Assembly: GCA_030041195.1 (NCBI GenBank)
Contig: JASHOI010000156.1
Span: forward strand, 1-5,709
Length of the DNA stretch: 5,709 nt
Direction: 5' to 3'
Source of the DNA: Streptosporangiaceae bacterium
GTDB taxonomy: Bacteria > Actinomycetota > Actinomycetes > Streptosporangiales > Streptosporangiaceae
The notes beneath the pieces are model-generated. The model saw nothing but the letters and a program-made list of their open reading frames with translations, was not told the origin of the DNA and ran no database searches. The number at the start of each line of letters is the position of its first letter. The stretch's first letter is position 1. Below are positions 1-5,709 of the stretch, one piece after another. The position numbers were made by a program, and so were the translations under genes.

Positions 1-3000
1 CGCCGGGACAGGTCGATGCCGAGTTCCTCCGCTGCGCGGAAGACGTCCTCGTCGGTTTCCCGCATCTCGATCGCTGCGCCGTCGCTGGAGAGCACCTCCA
101 CGTTCAGGCAGAGCGACTGCATCTCCTTGATCAGCACCTTGAACGACTCAGGGATGCCGGGCTCGGGGATGTTCTCGCCCTTGACGATCGCCTCGTAGAC
201 CTTGACCCTTCCGAGAATGTCGTCGGACTTGATCGTGAGCAGTTCCTGGAGCGCGTACGCGGCGCCGTAAGCCTCGAGCGCCCAGACCTCCATCTCACCG
301 AATCGCTGCCCGCCGAACTGCGCCTTACCGCCCAGCGGCTGCTGGGTGATCATCGAGTACGGCCCTGTCGACCTGGCGTGGATCTTGTCGTCGACCAGGT
401 GCAGCAGCTTGAGGATGTAGATATAGCCGACCGAGACCGGGTCCTTGAACGGCTCGCCGGTGCGGCCGTCGAACAAGGTGGCCTTGCCGCTGGCCCCGAC
501 CATCCGCAAGCCGTCCCGGTTCGGCAGCGTGCTGCCGAGCAGGCCGGTGATCTCCTCTTCCTTGGCGCCGTCGAAGACCGGCGTCGCCACCTTGGTGCCC
601 GGGTCCGCCGACCCGGCACCGATCTGGCGCAGCCGTTCCCGCCAGTCGCCGCCGTCGGCGATCGCGGCGTCGATGTCCCAGCCGGAGCTGGCCACCCAGC
701 CCAGGTGGGTCTCGAGTACCTGGCCGACGTTCATGCGGCCGGGCACGCCGAGCGGGTTCAGCACGATGTCGACCGGCGTGCCGTCCTCGAGGAACGGCAT
801 GTCCTCGACCGCGAGGATCTTCGCGATCACTCCCTTGTTGCCGTGCCGGCCGGCCAGCTTGTCCCCGTCGGTGATCTTCCGCTTGGCCGCGACGTAGACC
901 CGGACCAGCTCGTTCACGCCGGGCGGCAGCTCGTCGCCGTCCTCCCTGGTGAACACCCGGACACCGATGACCTTGCCGGACTCGCCGTGCGGCACCTTCA
1001 GCGAGGTGTCCCGGACCTCCCGGGCCTTCTCACCGAAGATCGCGCGCAGCAGCCGCTCCTCCGGGGTCAGCTCGGTCTCGCCCTTGGGGGTGACCTTCCC
1101 GACCAGGATGTCGCCGGTGGTCACCTCGGCACCGATCCGGATGATGCCGCGGTCGTCCAGGTCGGCGAGCACGTCCTCGGAGACGTTCGGGATGTCCCTG
1201 GTGATCTCCTCGGGGCCGAGCTTGGTGTCCCTCGCGTCGACCTCGTGCTCCTCGATGTGGATCGAGGACAGCACGTCGTCCTGGACCAGCCGCTGAGACA
1301 GGATGATCGCGTCCTCGTAGTTGTGGCCCTCCCACGGCATGAACGCGACGAGCAGGTTCCTGCCCAGCGCCATCTCGCCGTGGTCGGTGCACGGGCCGTC
1401 AGCGATCACCTGGCCCGCCTCGACCCGCTGGCCCTCCTCGACCACCGGCTTCTGGTTGAAGCAGGTGCCCTGGTTGGAGCGGCGGAACTTGGCCACCAGG
1501 TAGGTGCTGCGGGTGCCGTCGTCGTTGGCGATCGCGATGAAGTCGGCGCTGGCCTGCTCGACCACGCCGCCCTGCTCGGCCACGATGACGTCACCGGCGT
1601 CGGTCGCGGCACGGTACTCCATGCCGGTGCCGACCAGCGGCGCCTCGCTGCGCAGCAGCGGAACCGACTGGCGCTGCATGTTCGAGCCCATCAGGGCCCG
1701 GTTGGCGTCGTCGTGCTCGAGGAACGGGATCATCGCGGTCGCGACCGACACCATCTGCCGTGGCGAGACGTCCATGTAGTCGACGTCGTCCGGCCCGATG
1801 TAGTCGATCTCGCCGCCCTTCCGGCGCACCAGCACCCGGTCCTCAGCGAACGACCCGTCAGCGCTGATCGGCGTGTTGGCCTGCGCGATGACGTGCCGGT
1901 CCTCCTCGTCGGCGGTGAGGTACTCGATCTGGTCGGTGACCTTGCCCGCCTTCACCTTGCGGTACGGGGTCTCCACGAAGCCGAACGCGTTGACCCGCCC
2001 GTACGAGGAGAGCGAGCCGATCAGGCCGATGTTCGGGCCTTCCGGCGTCTCGATCGGGCACATCCGGCCGTAGTGGCTCGGGTGCACGTCCCGGACCTCG
2101 AACCCAGCCCGCTCCCGGGACAGGCCGCCCGGCCCGAGCGCGGACAGCCGCCGCTTGTGGGTGAGCCCGGCCAGCGGGTTGGTCTGGTCCATGAACTGGG
2201 AGAGCTGGCTGGTGCCGAAGAACTCCTTGATGGACGCGACCACCGGCCTGATGTTGATCAGCGTCTGCGGCGTGATCGCCTCGACGTCCTGCGTGGTCAT
2301 ACGCTCCCTGACCACGCGCTCCATCCGCGCCAGGCCAAGCCGGACCTGGTTCTGGATCAGCTCGCCGACGGTGCGCAGCCTGCGGTTGCCGAAGTGGTCG
2401 ATGTCGTCGGTCTCGACCGGCACGATCACATCCCCGGACGACTTCATCTCCTCTTCGCCGGTGTGCAGCCGGACGAGGTACTCGATCGTCGCGACGATGT
2501 CTTCCTCGGTCAGCGTGCCCTGGTTGATCGGCAGCGAAAGGCCGAGCTTCTTGTTGACCTTGTACCGGCCGACCTTGGCCAGGTCGTACCGCTTCGGGTT
2601 GAAGTACAGGTTCTCGAGCAGCGCCTGGGCGGACTCCCGGGTGGGCGGCTCGCCGGGGCGCAGCTTGCGGTAGATGTCGAGCAGCGCGTCTTCCTGGCCG
2701 GTGGTGTGGTCCTTCTCCAGGGTGGCCCGCATCGACTCGAACTGGCCGAACCGCTCCAGGATCTTGGCCGAGTCCCAGCCAAGCGCCTTGAGCAGGACGG
2801 TGACGCCCTGCTTGCGCTTGCGGTCGATCCTGACCCCGACGCTGTCGCGCTTGTCGATCTCAAACTCCAGCCAGGCGCCCCGGGACGGGATCACCTTGCA
2901 GCTGTAGATGTCCTTGTCGGAGGTCTTGTCGACCTGGCGGTCAAAGTAGACACCCGGCGAGCGCACGAGCTGGGACACAACCACGCGCTCGGTCCCGTTG

Positions 3001-3452
3001 ATGATGAACGTGCCCTTGGGCGACATCAGCGGAAAGTCGCCCATGAACACGGTCTGGCTCTTGATCTCGCCGGTGCTGTTGTTGATGAACTCCGCCGTCA
3101 CGAACATGGGGGCGGAGAACGTCATGTCCTTCTCCTTGCACTCCTCGGCGGAGTACTTCGGAGGCTCGAACCGATGATCACGGAACGAGAGCGACATGGT
3201 CCCGGTGAAGTCCTCGATCGGGCTGATCTCCTCGAAGATCTCCTCGAGGCCGGACTGATCGGGTAGGTCCTTGTGGCCGAGATTCTTCTCCGCGTCGATC
3301 CGGGCCCGCCAGCGCTCGTTGCCGAGCAGCCAGTCAAAGGATTCGGTCTGCAGGGCGAGGAGGCCGGGGACTTCGAGCGGTTCGTTGATGCGAGCGAAGG
3401 AAACGCGACGTGGACCAGGTACGGTGGCTGAGGCGCTGCGCGAGGCTGCCAA
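1..3452 (-). CDS. rpoB: DNA-directed RNA polymerase subunit beta, 3'-truncated by window edge
   Basis: This is the beta subunit of RNA polymerase, which forms one side of the active-site cleft and the rifampicin pocket. I read the frame codon by codon: 1150 codons, no stop. Landmarks are SFDWLLGN near the N-terminus (about residues 40-47), [16 protein letters not shown] (152-167), the rifampicin region (about 413-440, with Asp422, His432 and Ser437 equivalent to E. coli 516, 526 and 531), [12 protein letters not shown] with active-site Lys865 and Lys873 (E. coli 1065/1073), and [10 protein letters not shown] (Met1054), which contacts beta'. The last visible residues, GIDLSRR, align near the mycobacterial C-terminus, so probably only 10-20 residues are missing. 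The start is TTG: an in-frame TAG lies at 3483-3485, no ATG or GTG follows it, and the first in-frame ATG is residue 86, after conserved sequence. A GGAAGG Shine-Dalgarno (3460-3465) sits 7 bases upstream. rpoC would be expected next, beyond the left edge. Confidence 0.98.
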   Translation of the reverse strand, partial: MAASRSASATVPGPRRVSFARINEPLEVPGLLALQTESFDWLLGNERWRARIDAEKNLGHKDLPDQSGLEEIFEEISPIEDFTGTMSLSFRDHRFEPPKYSAEECKEKDMTFSAPMFVTAEFINNSTGEIKSQTVFMGDFPLMSPKGTFIINGTERVVVSQLVRSPGVYFDRQVDKTSDKDIYSCKVIPSRGAWLEFEIDKRDSVGVRIDRKRKQGVTVLLKALGWDSAKILERFGQFESMRATLEKDHTTGQEDALLDIYRKLRPGEPPTRESAQALLENLYFNPKRYDLAKVGRYKVNKKLGLSLPINQGTLTEEDIVATIEYLVRLHTGEEEMKSSGDVIVPVETDDIDHFGNRRLRTVGELIQNQVRLGLARMERVVRERMTTQDVEAITPQTLINIRPVVASIKEFFGTSQLSQFMDQTNPLAGLTHKRRLSALGPGGLSRERAGFEVRDVHPSHYGRMCPIETPEGPNIGLIGSLSSYGRVNAFGFVETPYRKVKAGKVTDQIEYLTADEEDRHVIAQANTPISADGSFAEDRVLVRRKGGEIDYIGPDDVDYMDVSPRQMVSVATAMIPFLEHDDANRALMGSNMQRQSVPLLRSEAPLVGTGMEYRAATDAGDVIVAEQGGVVEQASADFIAIANDDGTRSTYLVAKFRRSNQGTCFNQKPVVEEGQRVEAGQVIADGPCTDHGEMALGRNLLVAFMPWEGHNYEDAIILSQRLVQDDVLSSIHIEEHEVDARDTKLGPEEITRDIPNVSEDVLADLDDRGIIRIGAEVTTGDILVGKVTPKGETELTPEERLLRAIFGEKAREVRDTSLKVPHGESGKVIGVRVFTREDGDELPPGVNELVRVYVAAKRKITDGDKLAGRHGNKGVIAKILAVEDMPFLEDGTPVDIVLNPLGVPGRMNVGQVLETHLGWVASSGWDIDAAIADGGDWRERLRQIGAGSADPGTKVATPVFDGAKEEEITGLLGSTLPNRDGLRMVGASGKATLFDGRTGEPFKDPVSVGYIYILKLLHLVDDKIHARSTGPYSMITQQPLGGKAQFGGQRFGEMEVWALEAYGAAYALQELLTIKSDDILGRVKVYEAIVKGENIPEPGIPESFKVLIKEMQSLCLNVEVLSSDGAAIEMRETDEDVFRAAEELGIDLSR

Positions 3453-3459
3453 CAGGGGT

Positions 3460-3465
3460 CCTTCC
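3460..3465 (-). promoter_or_regulatory. Ribosome binding site of rpoB supporting a TTG start
   Basis: GGAAGG on the minus strand lies 7 bases before the TTG at 3450-3452. The preceding in-frame codon is CTG and the upstream in-frame stop is TAG at 3483-3485, so TTG is the only well-placed start that keeps the conserved AASR N-terminus. Confidence 0.8.
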
Positions 3466-3569
3466 GAGCTTGTGACGGACGACTAGCGCACGCACGCGAA
3501 ACGCCCTGCGGGCAAGCCGCGAGGGATAACCGTGGATGCCGAGGACGTCACAGTGCAGCGCAAATTAGC

Positions 3570-3599
3570 AGTGTAGTCTATGGACACACCGCTGGTCAA
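3570..3599 (-). promoter_or_regulatory. Probable rpoB promoter
   Basis: On the minus strand, TTGACC (3594-3599, five of six matches to the -35 consensus) is followed after 18 bases by TACACT (3570-3575, of the TANNNT type). Transcription would start at about 3561-3566 and give a leader of roughly 113 nt. An overlapping TAGACT (3575-3580) is also a good -10 hexamer, but it lies only 13 bases from TTGACC. This promoter would let rpoB be transcribed independently of rplJ-rplL, as is common in actinobacteria. The assignment rests on hexamer match and position only. Confidence 0.65.
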
Positions 3600-3695
3600 A
3601 TGTACGCCACTATGATGTTCACGGTTGCATCGCAGCATCGCTCTTCCGCCGCAAAACGTCAAGCCCAGAGCCCCTCGGGTCGGCCAGACACGGTA

Positions 3696-3711
3696 CGTGA
3701 CGAACGTCACA
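3696..3711. promoter_or_regulatory. Candidate Crp/GlxR-family operator
   Basis: CGTGA-CGAACG-TCACA matches the TGTGA-N6-TCACA type of site bound by cAMP-receptor-family regulators; actinobacterial Crp sites are reported as (C/T)GTGA-N6-TCAC(G/A). The core GTGACG-AA-CGTCAC is a perfect inverted repeat. Its centre is about 138 bases upstream of the inferred rpoB start, which is far for a classical activator. It may act on another promoter, act distally, or be a chance match. Confidence 0.35.
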
Positions 3712-3802
3712 GGCGTGTTAAGGTTTGGCCTCCATCGGGTCCGGGTAGGCCCATTTGTTGGCCTGATACTGATGATCTCACTCGCGGCCGCAGGCCCGCG
3801 CG

Positions 3803-3916
3803 GTTCTGGCCGCACGCTCCACCCGGCTTCTGGCCGCACCCCAGTCGGCTCTGGCCGCACCCTCCACCCGGCTCTGGCCGCACCCCCCACCCGGCTCCGG
3901 CCGCACCCCCCACCCG
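3803..3916. repeat. Five tandem copies of a 23-bp repeat in the rplL-rpoB gap
   Basis: The copies are 3803-3825, 3826-3847, 3848-3870, 3871-3893 and 3894-3916. Each contains the core TGGCCGCAC (CGGCCGCAC in the last) followed by a C-rich stretch ending in CCCG (GTCG in the second). Copies 3, 4 and 5 are nearly identical to their neighbours; copy 2 is one base shorter and the most diverged in its second half. A degenerate extra copy may precede them at about 3780-3802. The period is not a multiple of three, so the array is not a coding repeat. On the transcribed (minus) strand the units are G-rich. It resembles a minisatellite/VNTR, and its function is unknown. Confidence 0.85.
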
Positions 3917-3981
3917 GTATTCGCTGGCCCCGTGCCGCGGCGGCGCCAGACATCCGCCGCCCAGTCCTCCGGTGACGACGT

Positions 3982-4018
3982 GCGTCTGCCCGCCACGGCT
4001 CCCGTGGCGGGCAGACGC
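3982..4018 (-). terminator. Perfect 17-bp stem-loop downstream of rplL
   Basis: GCGTCTGCCCGCCACGG (3982-3998) pairs perfectly with 4002-4018 across a 3-base loop. It begins 12 bases after the rplL stop codon. No T-run follows in the direction of transcription, as is often the case for proposed actinobacterial terminators. It could be an intrinsic terminator, a partial attenuator that lowers rpoBC relative to rplJL, or a double-stranded processing site; in E. coli the same gap contains an attenuator and an RNase III site. Confidence 0.75.
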
Positions 4019-4030
4019 GTACCAGCTTGC

Positions 4031-4426
4031 TTACTTGACCGTGACGGTGGCCCCGGCACCCTCAAGGGCGGCCTTGGCCTTGTCGGCGGCCTCCTTGTTG
4101 ACGTGCTCGAGGACCGGCTTCGGCGCGCCGTCGACGAGGTCCTTGGCCTCCTTGAGGCCGAGGCTGGTGAGCGTCCGGACCTCCTTGATGACCTGGATCT
4201 TCTTGTCGCCAGCGGCCTCGAGAATGACGTCGAACTCGTCCTTCTCCTCGGCCTCTTCGGCAGCGGCGCCGCCGCCGGCGGCGGCCGCGGCAGGCCCGGC
4301 CACGGCGACCGGGGCTGCGGCCTTGACGTCGAAGGCCTCCTCGAACTGCTTCACGAACTCAGAGAGCTCGAGCAGCGTCATGTCCTTGAACGCGTCGAGC
4401 AGCGCGTCGTTGCTGAGCTTCGCCAT
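4031..4426 (-). CDS. rplL: 50S ribosomal protein L7/L12
   Basis: This is the ribosomal stalk protein. Its dimers bind the C-terminal helix of L10 and recruit EF-Tu, EF-G, IF2 and release factors. The 131 residues show the full layout: an N-terminal dimerisation and L10-binding helical domain (about 1-34, [20 protein letters not shown]), an Ala/Gly/Pro hinge (about 36-58), and a C-terminal factor-binding domain (about 62-131). The C-terminal domain has the conserved IQVIKEVR and [11 protein letters not shown]. Ile80, Lys81, Arg84, Leu91 and Lys95 correspond to E. coli Ile69, Lys70, Arg73, Leu80 and Lys84. The hinge, with runs of Ala and Gly, is a little longer than in E. coli. The ATG is preceded by AGGAAGAGGAA with about 8 bases of spacing. 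rplJ lies 84 bases upstream, in the usual operon order. Confidence 0.98.
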   Translation of the reverse strand: MAKLSNDALLDAFKDMTLLELSEFVKQFEEAFDVKAAAPVAVAGPAAAAAGGGAAAEEAEEKDEFDVILEAAGDKKIQVIKEVRTLTSLGLKEAKDLVDGAPKPVLEHVNKEAADKAKAALEGAGATVTVK

Positions 4427-4460
4427 CGCGTGATTCCTCTTCCTGTTCCTACGTAGTGCC

Positions 4461-4476
4461 GGTGGCGTACGCCACC
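4461..4476. repeat. 16-bp perfect palindrome between rplJ and rplL
   Basis: GGTGGCGTACGCCACC is fully self-complementary. As RNA it can form a 6-bp stem closing a GUAC loop, about 34 bases before the rplL start. A second small hairpin (CCGGG/CCCGG, 4497-4510) lies directly after the rplJ stop. Such structures could affect processing or rplL translation, which must exceed that of rplJ to give several L12 copies per L10. That role is inference. Confidence 0.6.
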
Positions 4477-4510
4477 CGCATGTCCCTGTGGCCGGCCCGG
4501 GTGAGCCCGG

Positions 4511-5161
4511 TCAGCCTTCCTGGCCCTCCGTGCGGTCCTCGCCGTCCCCGCCTTCCGCCGCGCCCTGGTCGGCCCCGGCCTGGTCGGCCCCGGCCTGGTC
4601 GGCCGCGGCCTGCGTCTCCGCCTCGCCGCTGGCCTGCCCGCCCTGCTCGGCCTGCTTTGCCTCGAGCGCCGCGAGCAGCCTGGCCATCTGGACCGGCAGC
4701 GCGGCGAACGTGGCCGCCGCGTTGGCCAGCGAGGCCTTCATCGCGCCGGCCAGCTTCGCCAGCAGTACCTCACGCGATTCCAGGTCGGCGAGCTTGACGA
4801 TGTCGTCCGGGCTCATCACCTTGCCGTCGAGAACACCGCCCTTGATCACCAGGAACGGGTTCGCCCTGGAGAAGTCGCGCAGGCCCTTGGCCGCCTCGAC
4901 GACGTCACCCTGCACGAACGCGATCGCGGACGGGCCGGTCAGCAGCTCGGTCAGCTCGGCCGACACGCCGGCGTCATTGGCGGCGATCTTCGTGAGGGTG
5001 TTCTTGACCACAGCAAACGTGGCGTGGTCGCCGAGCGAGCGGCGCAGTTCGCCAAGCTGTGCCACGGAAAGGCCGCGATACTCGGTCAGCACCGCGCCCG
5101 ACGAGCTCTGGAAGCGCTCGGTCATCTCGGCGACCGCCGCCACCTTGTCCGCCCTCGCCAT
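4511..5161 (-). CDS. rplJ: 50S ribosomal protein L10 with extended C-terminal tail
   Basis: L10 binds 23S rRNA at the base of the stalk and carries the L12 dimers. In bacteria the L10-L12 complex also represses translation of its own mRNA. The N-terminal domain (about 1-135) has [41 protein letters not shown] and LVIKGG. A helical segment with [19 protein letters not shown] and onward to about residue 169 is the expected L12-binding part. Family members are usually about 165-180 residues; this one has 216. The additional residues 171-216 are low-complexity (Gln, Glu, Asp, Ala, Gly) and include an ADQAG repeat. The ATG is supported by the conserved MARADK, although the GGGAGG Shine-Dalgarno lies only 3 bases upstream, unusually close. 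rplL follows 84 bases after the TGA stop. Confidence 0.97.
   Translation of the reverse strand: MARADKVAAVAEMTERFQSSSGAVLTEYRGLSVAQLGELRRSLGDHATFAVVKNTLTKIAANDAGVSAELTELLTGPSAIAFVQGDVVEAAKGLRDFSRANPFLVIKGGVLDGKVMSPDDIVKLADLESREVLLAKLAGAMKASLANAAATFAALPVQMARLLAALEAKQAEQGGQASGEAETQAAADQAGADQAGADQGAAEGGDGEDRTEGQEG
4564..4608. repeat. Three tandem 15-bp repeats inside rplJ
   Basis: Copies at 4564-4578 and 4579-4593 are identical (CCTGGTCGGCCCCGG), and 4594-4608 differs at one base. They are in frame with rplJ and encode the ADQAG-type repeats of the L10 tail. The near-identity suggests recent duplication by slippage. Confidence 0.9.
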
Positions 5162-5434
5162 GGGCCTCCCTTCTCAGCCCGGTCGCCCGCATGGCGGGTC
5201 CGGCTTCTCGTTCCGGTTGCCCTGCATTGGCAGGGCTACGGGTGCGTCCGGCGCCGGCGAAGGGCAAGTGAAATGCGAACGCCCCGGCGCAGGCGCGCCA
5301 GGGCGGAGCCGCGTCCCGGCGAGATACCACCGGAACCAGCGGCGTAGCTGGGTCACCTGCGCGGGCCGCCCGCTCTCGCGGGGCCTTCGGTCACCGCGCG
5401 GCAAGCGCGGCAACGGCCGACGGTCTTTGGCAGC
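5162..5434 (-). promoter_or_regulatory. Structured rplJ 5' leader, probable L10 autoregulatory leader
   Basis: The roughly 270-nt untranslated region before rplJ contains CCAAAGACCG near its 5' end and GCGCAGGTGAC further on. I recall both as typical of actinobacterial L10 leaders, in which L10-(L12)n binds and represses translation. Visible structure includes a hairpin at 5364-5385 (GGC, CCCGC, GAGA loop, GCGGG, 2-base bulge, GCC in RNA sense), an alternative hairpin at 5394-5410 (CCGCGC/GCGCGG), and a stem at 5176-5205 next to the Shine-Dalgarno (5164-5169). I could not run a covariance-model search, so the family call rests on position and remembered motifs. Confidence 0.6.
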
Positions 5435-5438
5435 ACCA

Positions 5439-5468
5439 AGGATACGTGTCCGCCGTTCCCGCCGCCAA
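5439..5468 (-). promoter_or_regulatory. Probable rplJ-rplL promoter
   Basis: On the minus strand, TTGGCG (5463-5468) and TATCCT (5439-5444) are separated by 18 bases. A short AT-rich stretch (AATGAATT, about 5468-5475) reaches the -35. Transcription would start at about 5432-5437, just upstream of the conserved-looking CCAAAGACCG leader segment, which supports the placement. It would make rplJ-rplL a separate unit from genes further upstream (usually nusG-rplK-rplA in actinobacteria, not visible here). Confidence 0.6.
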
Positions 5469-5539
5469 ATTCATTAGGGCCAGGCGCTCTGTGCCGCACG
5501 CCTCCCCAGTGAAGGCCCGCTGCTGCAGGAGCCGGGCCG

Positions 5540-5589
5540 CATCGATGTACCAAAAGGCTGCATAGAACAAGCCCATCGGTACATCGATG
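5540..5589. repeat. Perfect 12-bp inverted repeat upstream of the rplJ promoter
   Basis: CATCGATGTACC (5540-5551) and GGTACATCGATG (5578-5589) are exact reverse complements across 26 bases. Each arm contains the self-complementary octamer CATCGATG. A further GGCT/AGCC pair (5556-5559/5570-5573) could extend it as a stem-loop. The interior is AT-richer than its surroundings and there is no T-run, so it does not look like a standard terminator. It could be a regulator site or an RNA structure at the end of the upstream gene. Confidence 0.75.
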
Positions 5590-5599
5590 AACCGCGCCT

Positions 5600-5654
5600 G
5601 CCTCCCGGGGGTCCCCGGGGTGGCTGGGAGGCGACGCCGTCGGGGCTGACGGCG
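5600..5654 (-). terminator. Two GC-rich hairpins, possible terminator of an upstream unit
   Basis: CGCCGTC (5635-5641) pairs with GACGGCG (5648-5654) over a 6-base loop, and GCCTCCC (5600-5606) pairs with GGGAGGC (5626-5632) over 19 bases. Lying in tandem before the rplJ promoter, they could end transcription arriving from the right. No T-run follows, and GC-rich DNA gives such stems by chance, so the call is weak. Confidence 0.35.
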
Positions 5655-5709
5655 CGGGCTGGGGCGCGCGGGGCTGGCCGGGGCGCGGGCCTGGGGTTGG
5701 CGGGGGCGC

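Larger units (their letters stand above)
3453..4030 (-). other. rplL-rpoB intergenic region, non-coding
   Basis: This is 578 bases with no convincing gene. In transcription order it holds a 17-bp stem-loop just after rplL, a possible weaker hairpin at 3940-3962 (GGCGGC/GCCGCC), the 23-bp tandem repeats, a Crp-like palindrome, the inferred rpoB promoter and the rpoB leader. Open frames crossing it on both strands change character over the repeats, look like translated C-rich or G-rich repeat DNA, and lack recognisable domains. Confidence 0.8.
5469..5709. other. Upstream region with no convincing gene
   Basis: Beyond the promoter I see only the inverted repeat, the two hairpins and, at 5642-5706, a run of G-clusters on the plus strand. 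Open frames exist on both strands because stops are rare in such DNA. One minus-strand frame starting at ATG 5574-5576 encodes 61 residues (MGLFYAAFWYIDAARLLQQR...), but it runs through the rplJ promoter into the leader, has no clear ribosome site and matches no family I recognise. The tail of an upstream gene cannot be excluded. Confidence 0.5.

Noticed and set aside
378..3266. A 962-codon open frame on the plus strand opposite rpoB
   Set aside because: It is in codon register with rpoB, so its stops would need TTA, CTA or TCA codons in rpoB, which are very rare in this GC-rich gene; it ends exactly at the CTA leucine codon at 3264-3266. The product is a His/Asp/Val/Leu-rich sequence with no recognisable domain.
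3633..3662. A second rpoB promoter with -35 TTGACG
   Set aside because: The -35 is good, but the hexamer at the right distance (ATGCTG) is a poor -10, so I kept only the promoter at 3570-3599.
3803..3916. CRISPR array
   Set aside because: The units are directly abutting with no unique spacers, and 23 bp is the whole period; this is a tandem repeat.
3600..4433. A 277-codon plus-strand frame across the intergenic region and opposite rplL
   Set aside because: Its sequence is a translation of the tandem repeats followed by the antisense of rplL; there is no family resemblance and no clear ribosome binding site.
4488..5477. A 329-codon plus-strand frame opposite rplJ
   Set aside because: It is an antisense shadow of the clearly identified L10 gene, rich in Ser/Ala/Pro and without a domain.
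5391..5576. A 61-residue minus-strand frame (MGLFYAAFWYIDAARLL...)
   Set aside because: It overlaps the inferred rplJ promoter and the leader's conserved-looking start and has no clear ribosome site. It remains open upstream to the window edge, so the tail of an upstream gene is not excluded, but support is too weak to call it.

Overview
This window is a core ribosomal-protein/RNA-polymerase locus from a high-G+C actinobacterium, with every gene on the minus strand. In transcription order (right to left) it holds a regulatory region (about 5709-5162), rplJ (ribosomal protein L10), rplL (L7/L12), a 578-base intergenic region, and rpoB (RNA polymerase beta subunit), which runs off the left edge a few codons before its expected stop. 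The evidence for an actinobacterium is the heavy GC bias at third codon positions, the MARADK start of L10, the actinobacterial RpoB N-terminus (AASR..., [15 protein letters not shown]) and the TTG start of rpoB. The RpoB N-terminus reminds me of Streptosporangiales or Frankia-like lineages, but that placement is a guess.

Right part (5162-5709). I see no convincing gene here. The far right end has seven to eight closely spaced G-runs on the plus strand. Next come two GC-rich hairpins, which could end an upstream transcription unit, and a perfect 12-bp inverted repeat. A sigma-70-type promoter follows (-35 TTGGCG, -10 TATCCT, 18-base spacer), then a structured leader of about 270 nt in front of rplJ. 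The leader looks like the actinobacterial L10 leader, through which the L10-(L12)n complex represses its own synthesis.

Middle (4031-5161). rplJ and rplL lie 84 bases apart in one operon. Together they encode the ribosomal stalk base and the stalk that recruits translational GTPases. L10 carries a long low-complexity acidic, Gln-rich C-terminal tail, part of it encoded by a 15-bp DNA triplication. The rplJ-rplL gap contains a 16-bp perfect palindrome.

rplL-rpoB gap (3453-4030). Twelve bases after the rplL stop is a perfect 17-bp stem with a 3-base loop. Further on there is a cluster of five 23-bp tandem repeats, a site matching the Crp-family consensus, and a good promoter (-35 TTGACC, -10 TACACT) with a leader of about 113 nt before rpoB. 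rpoB therefore probably has its own transcription start, with rplJL read-through cut or reduced at the stem.

Left part (1-3452). rpoB is intact over 1150 codons with no internal stop. It carries the catalytic-centre lysines and a rifampicin-pocket sequence of broadly sensitive type, with Ala at the position equivalent to E. coli Ser522. I found no mobile element, CRISPR array, tRNA or rRNA, and nothing that I would call a new biological system. The unusual material is in the intergenic DNA.
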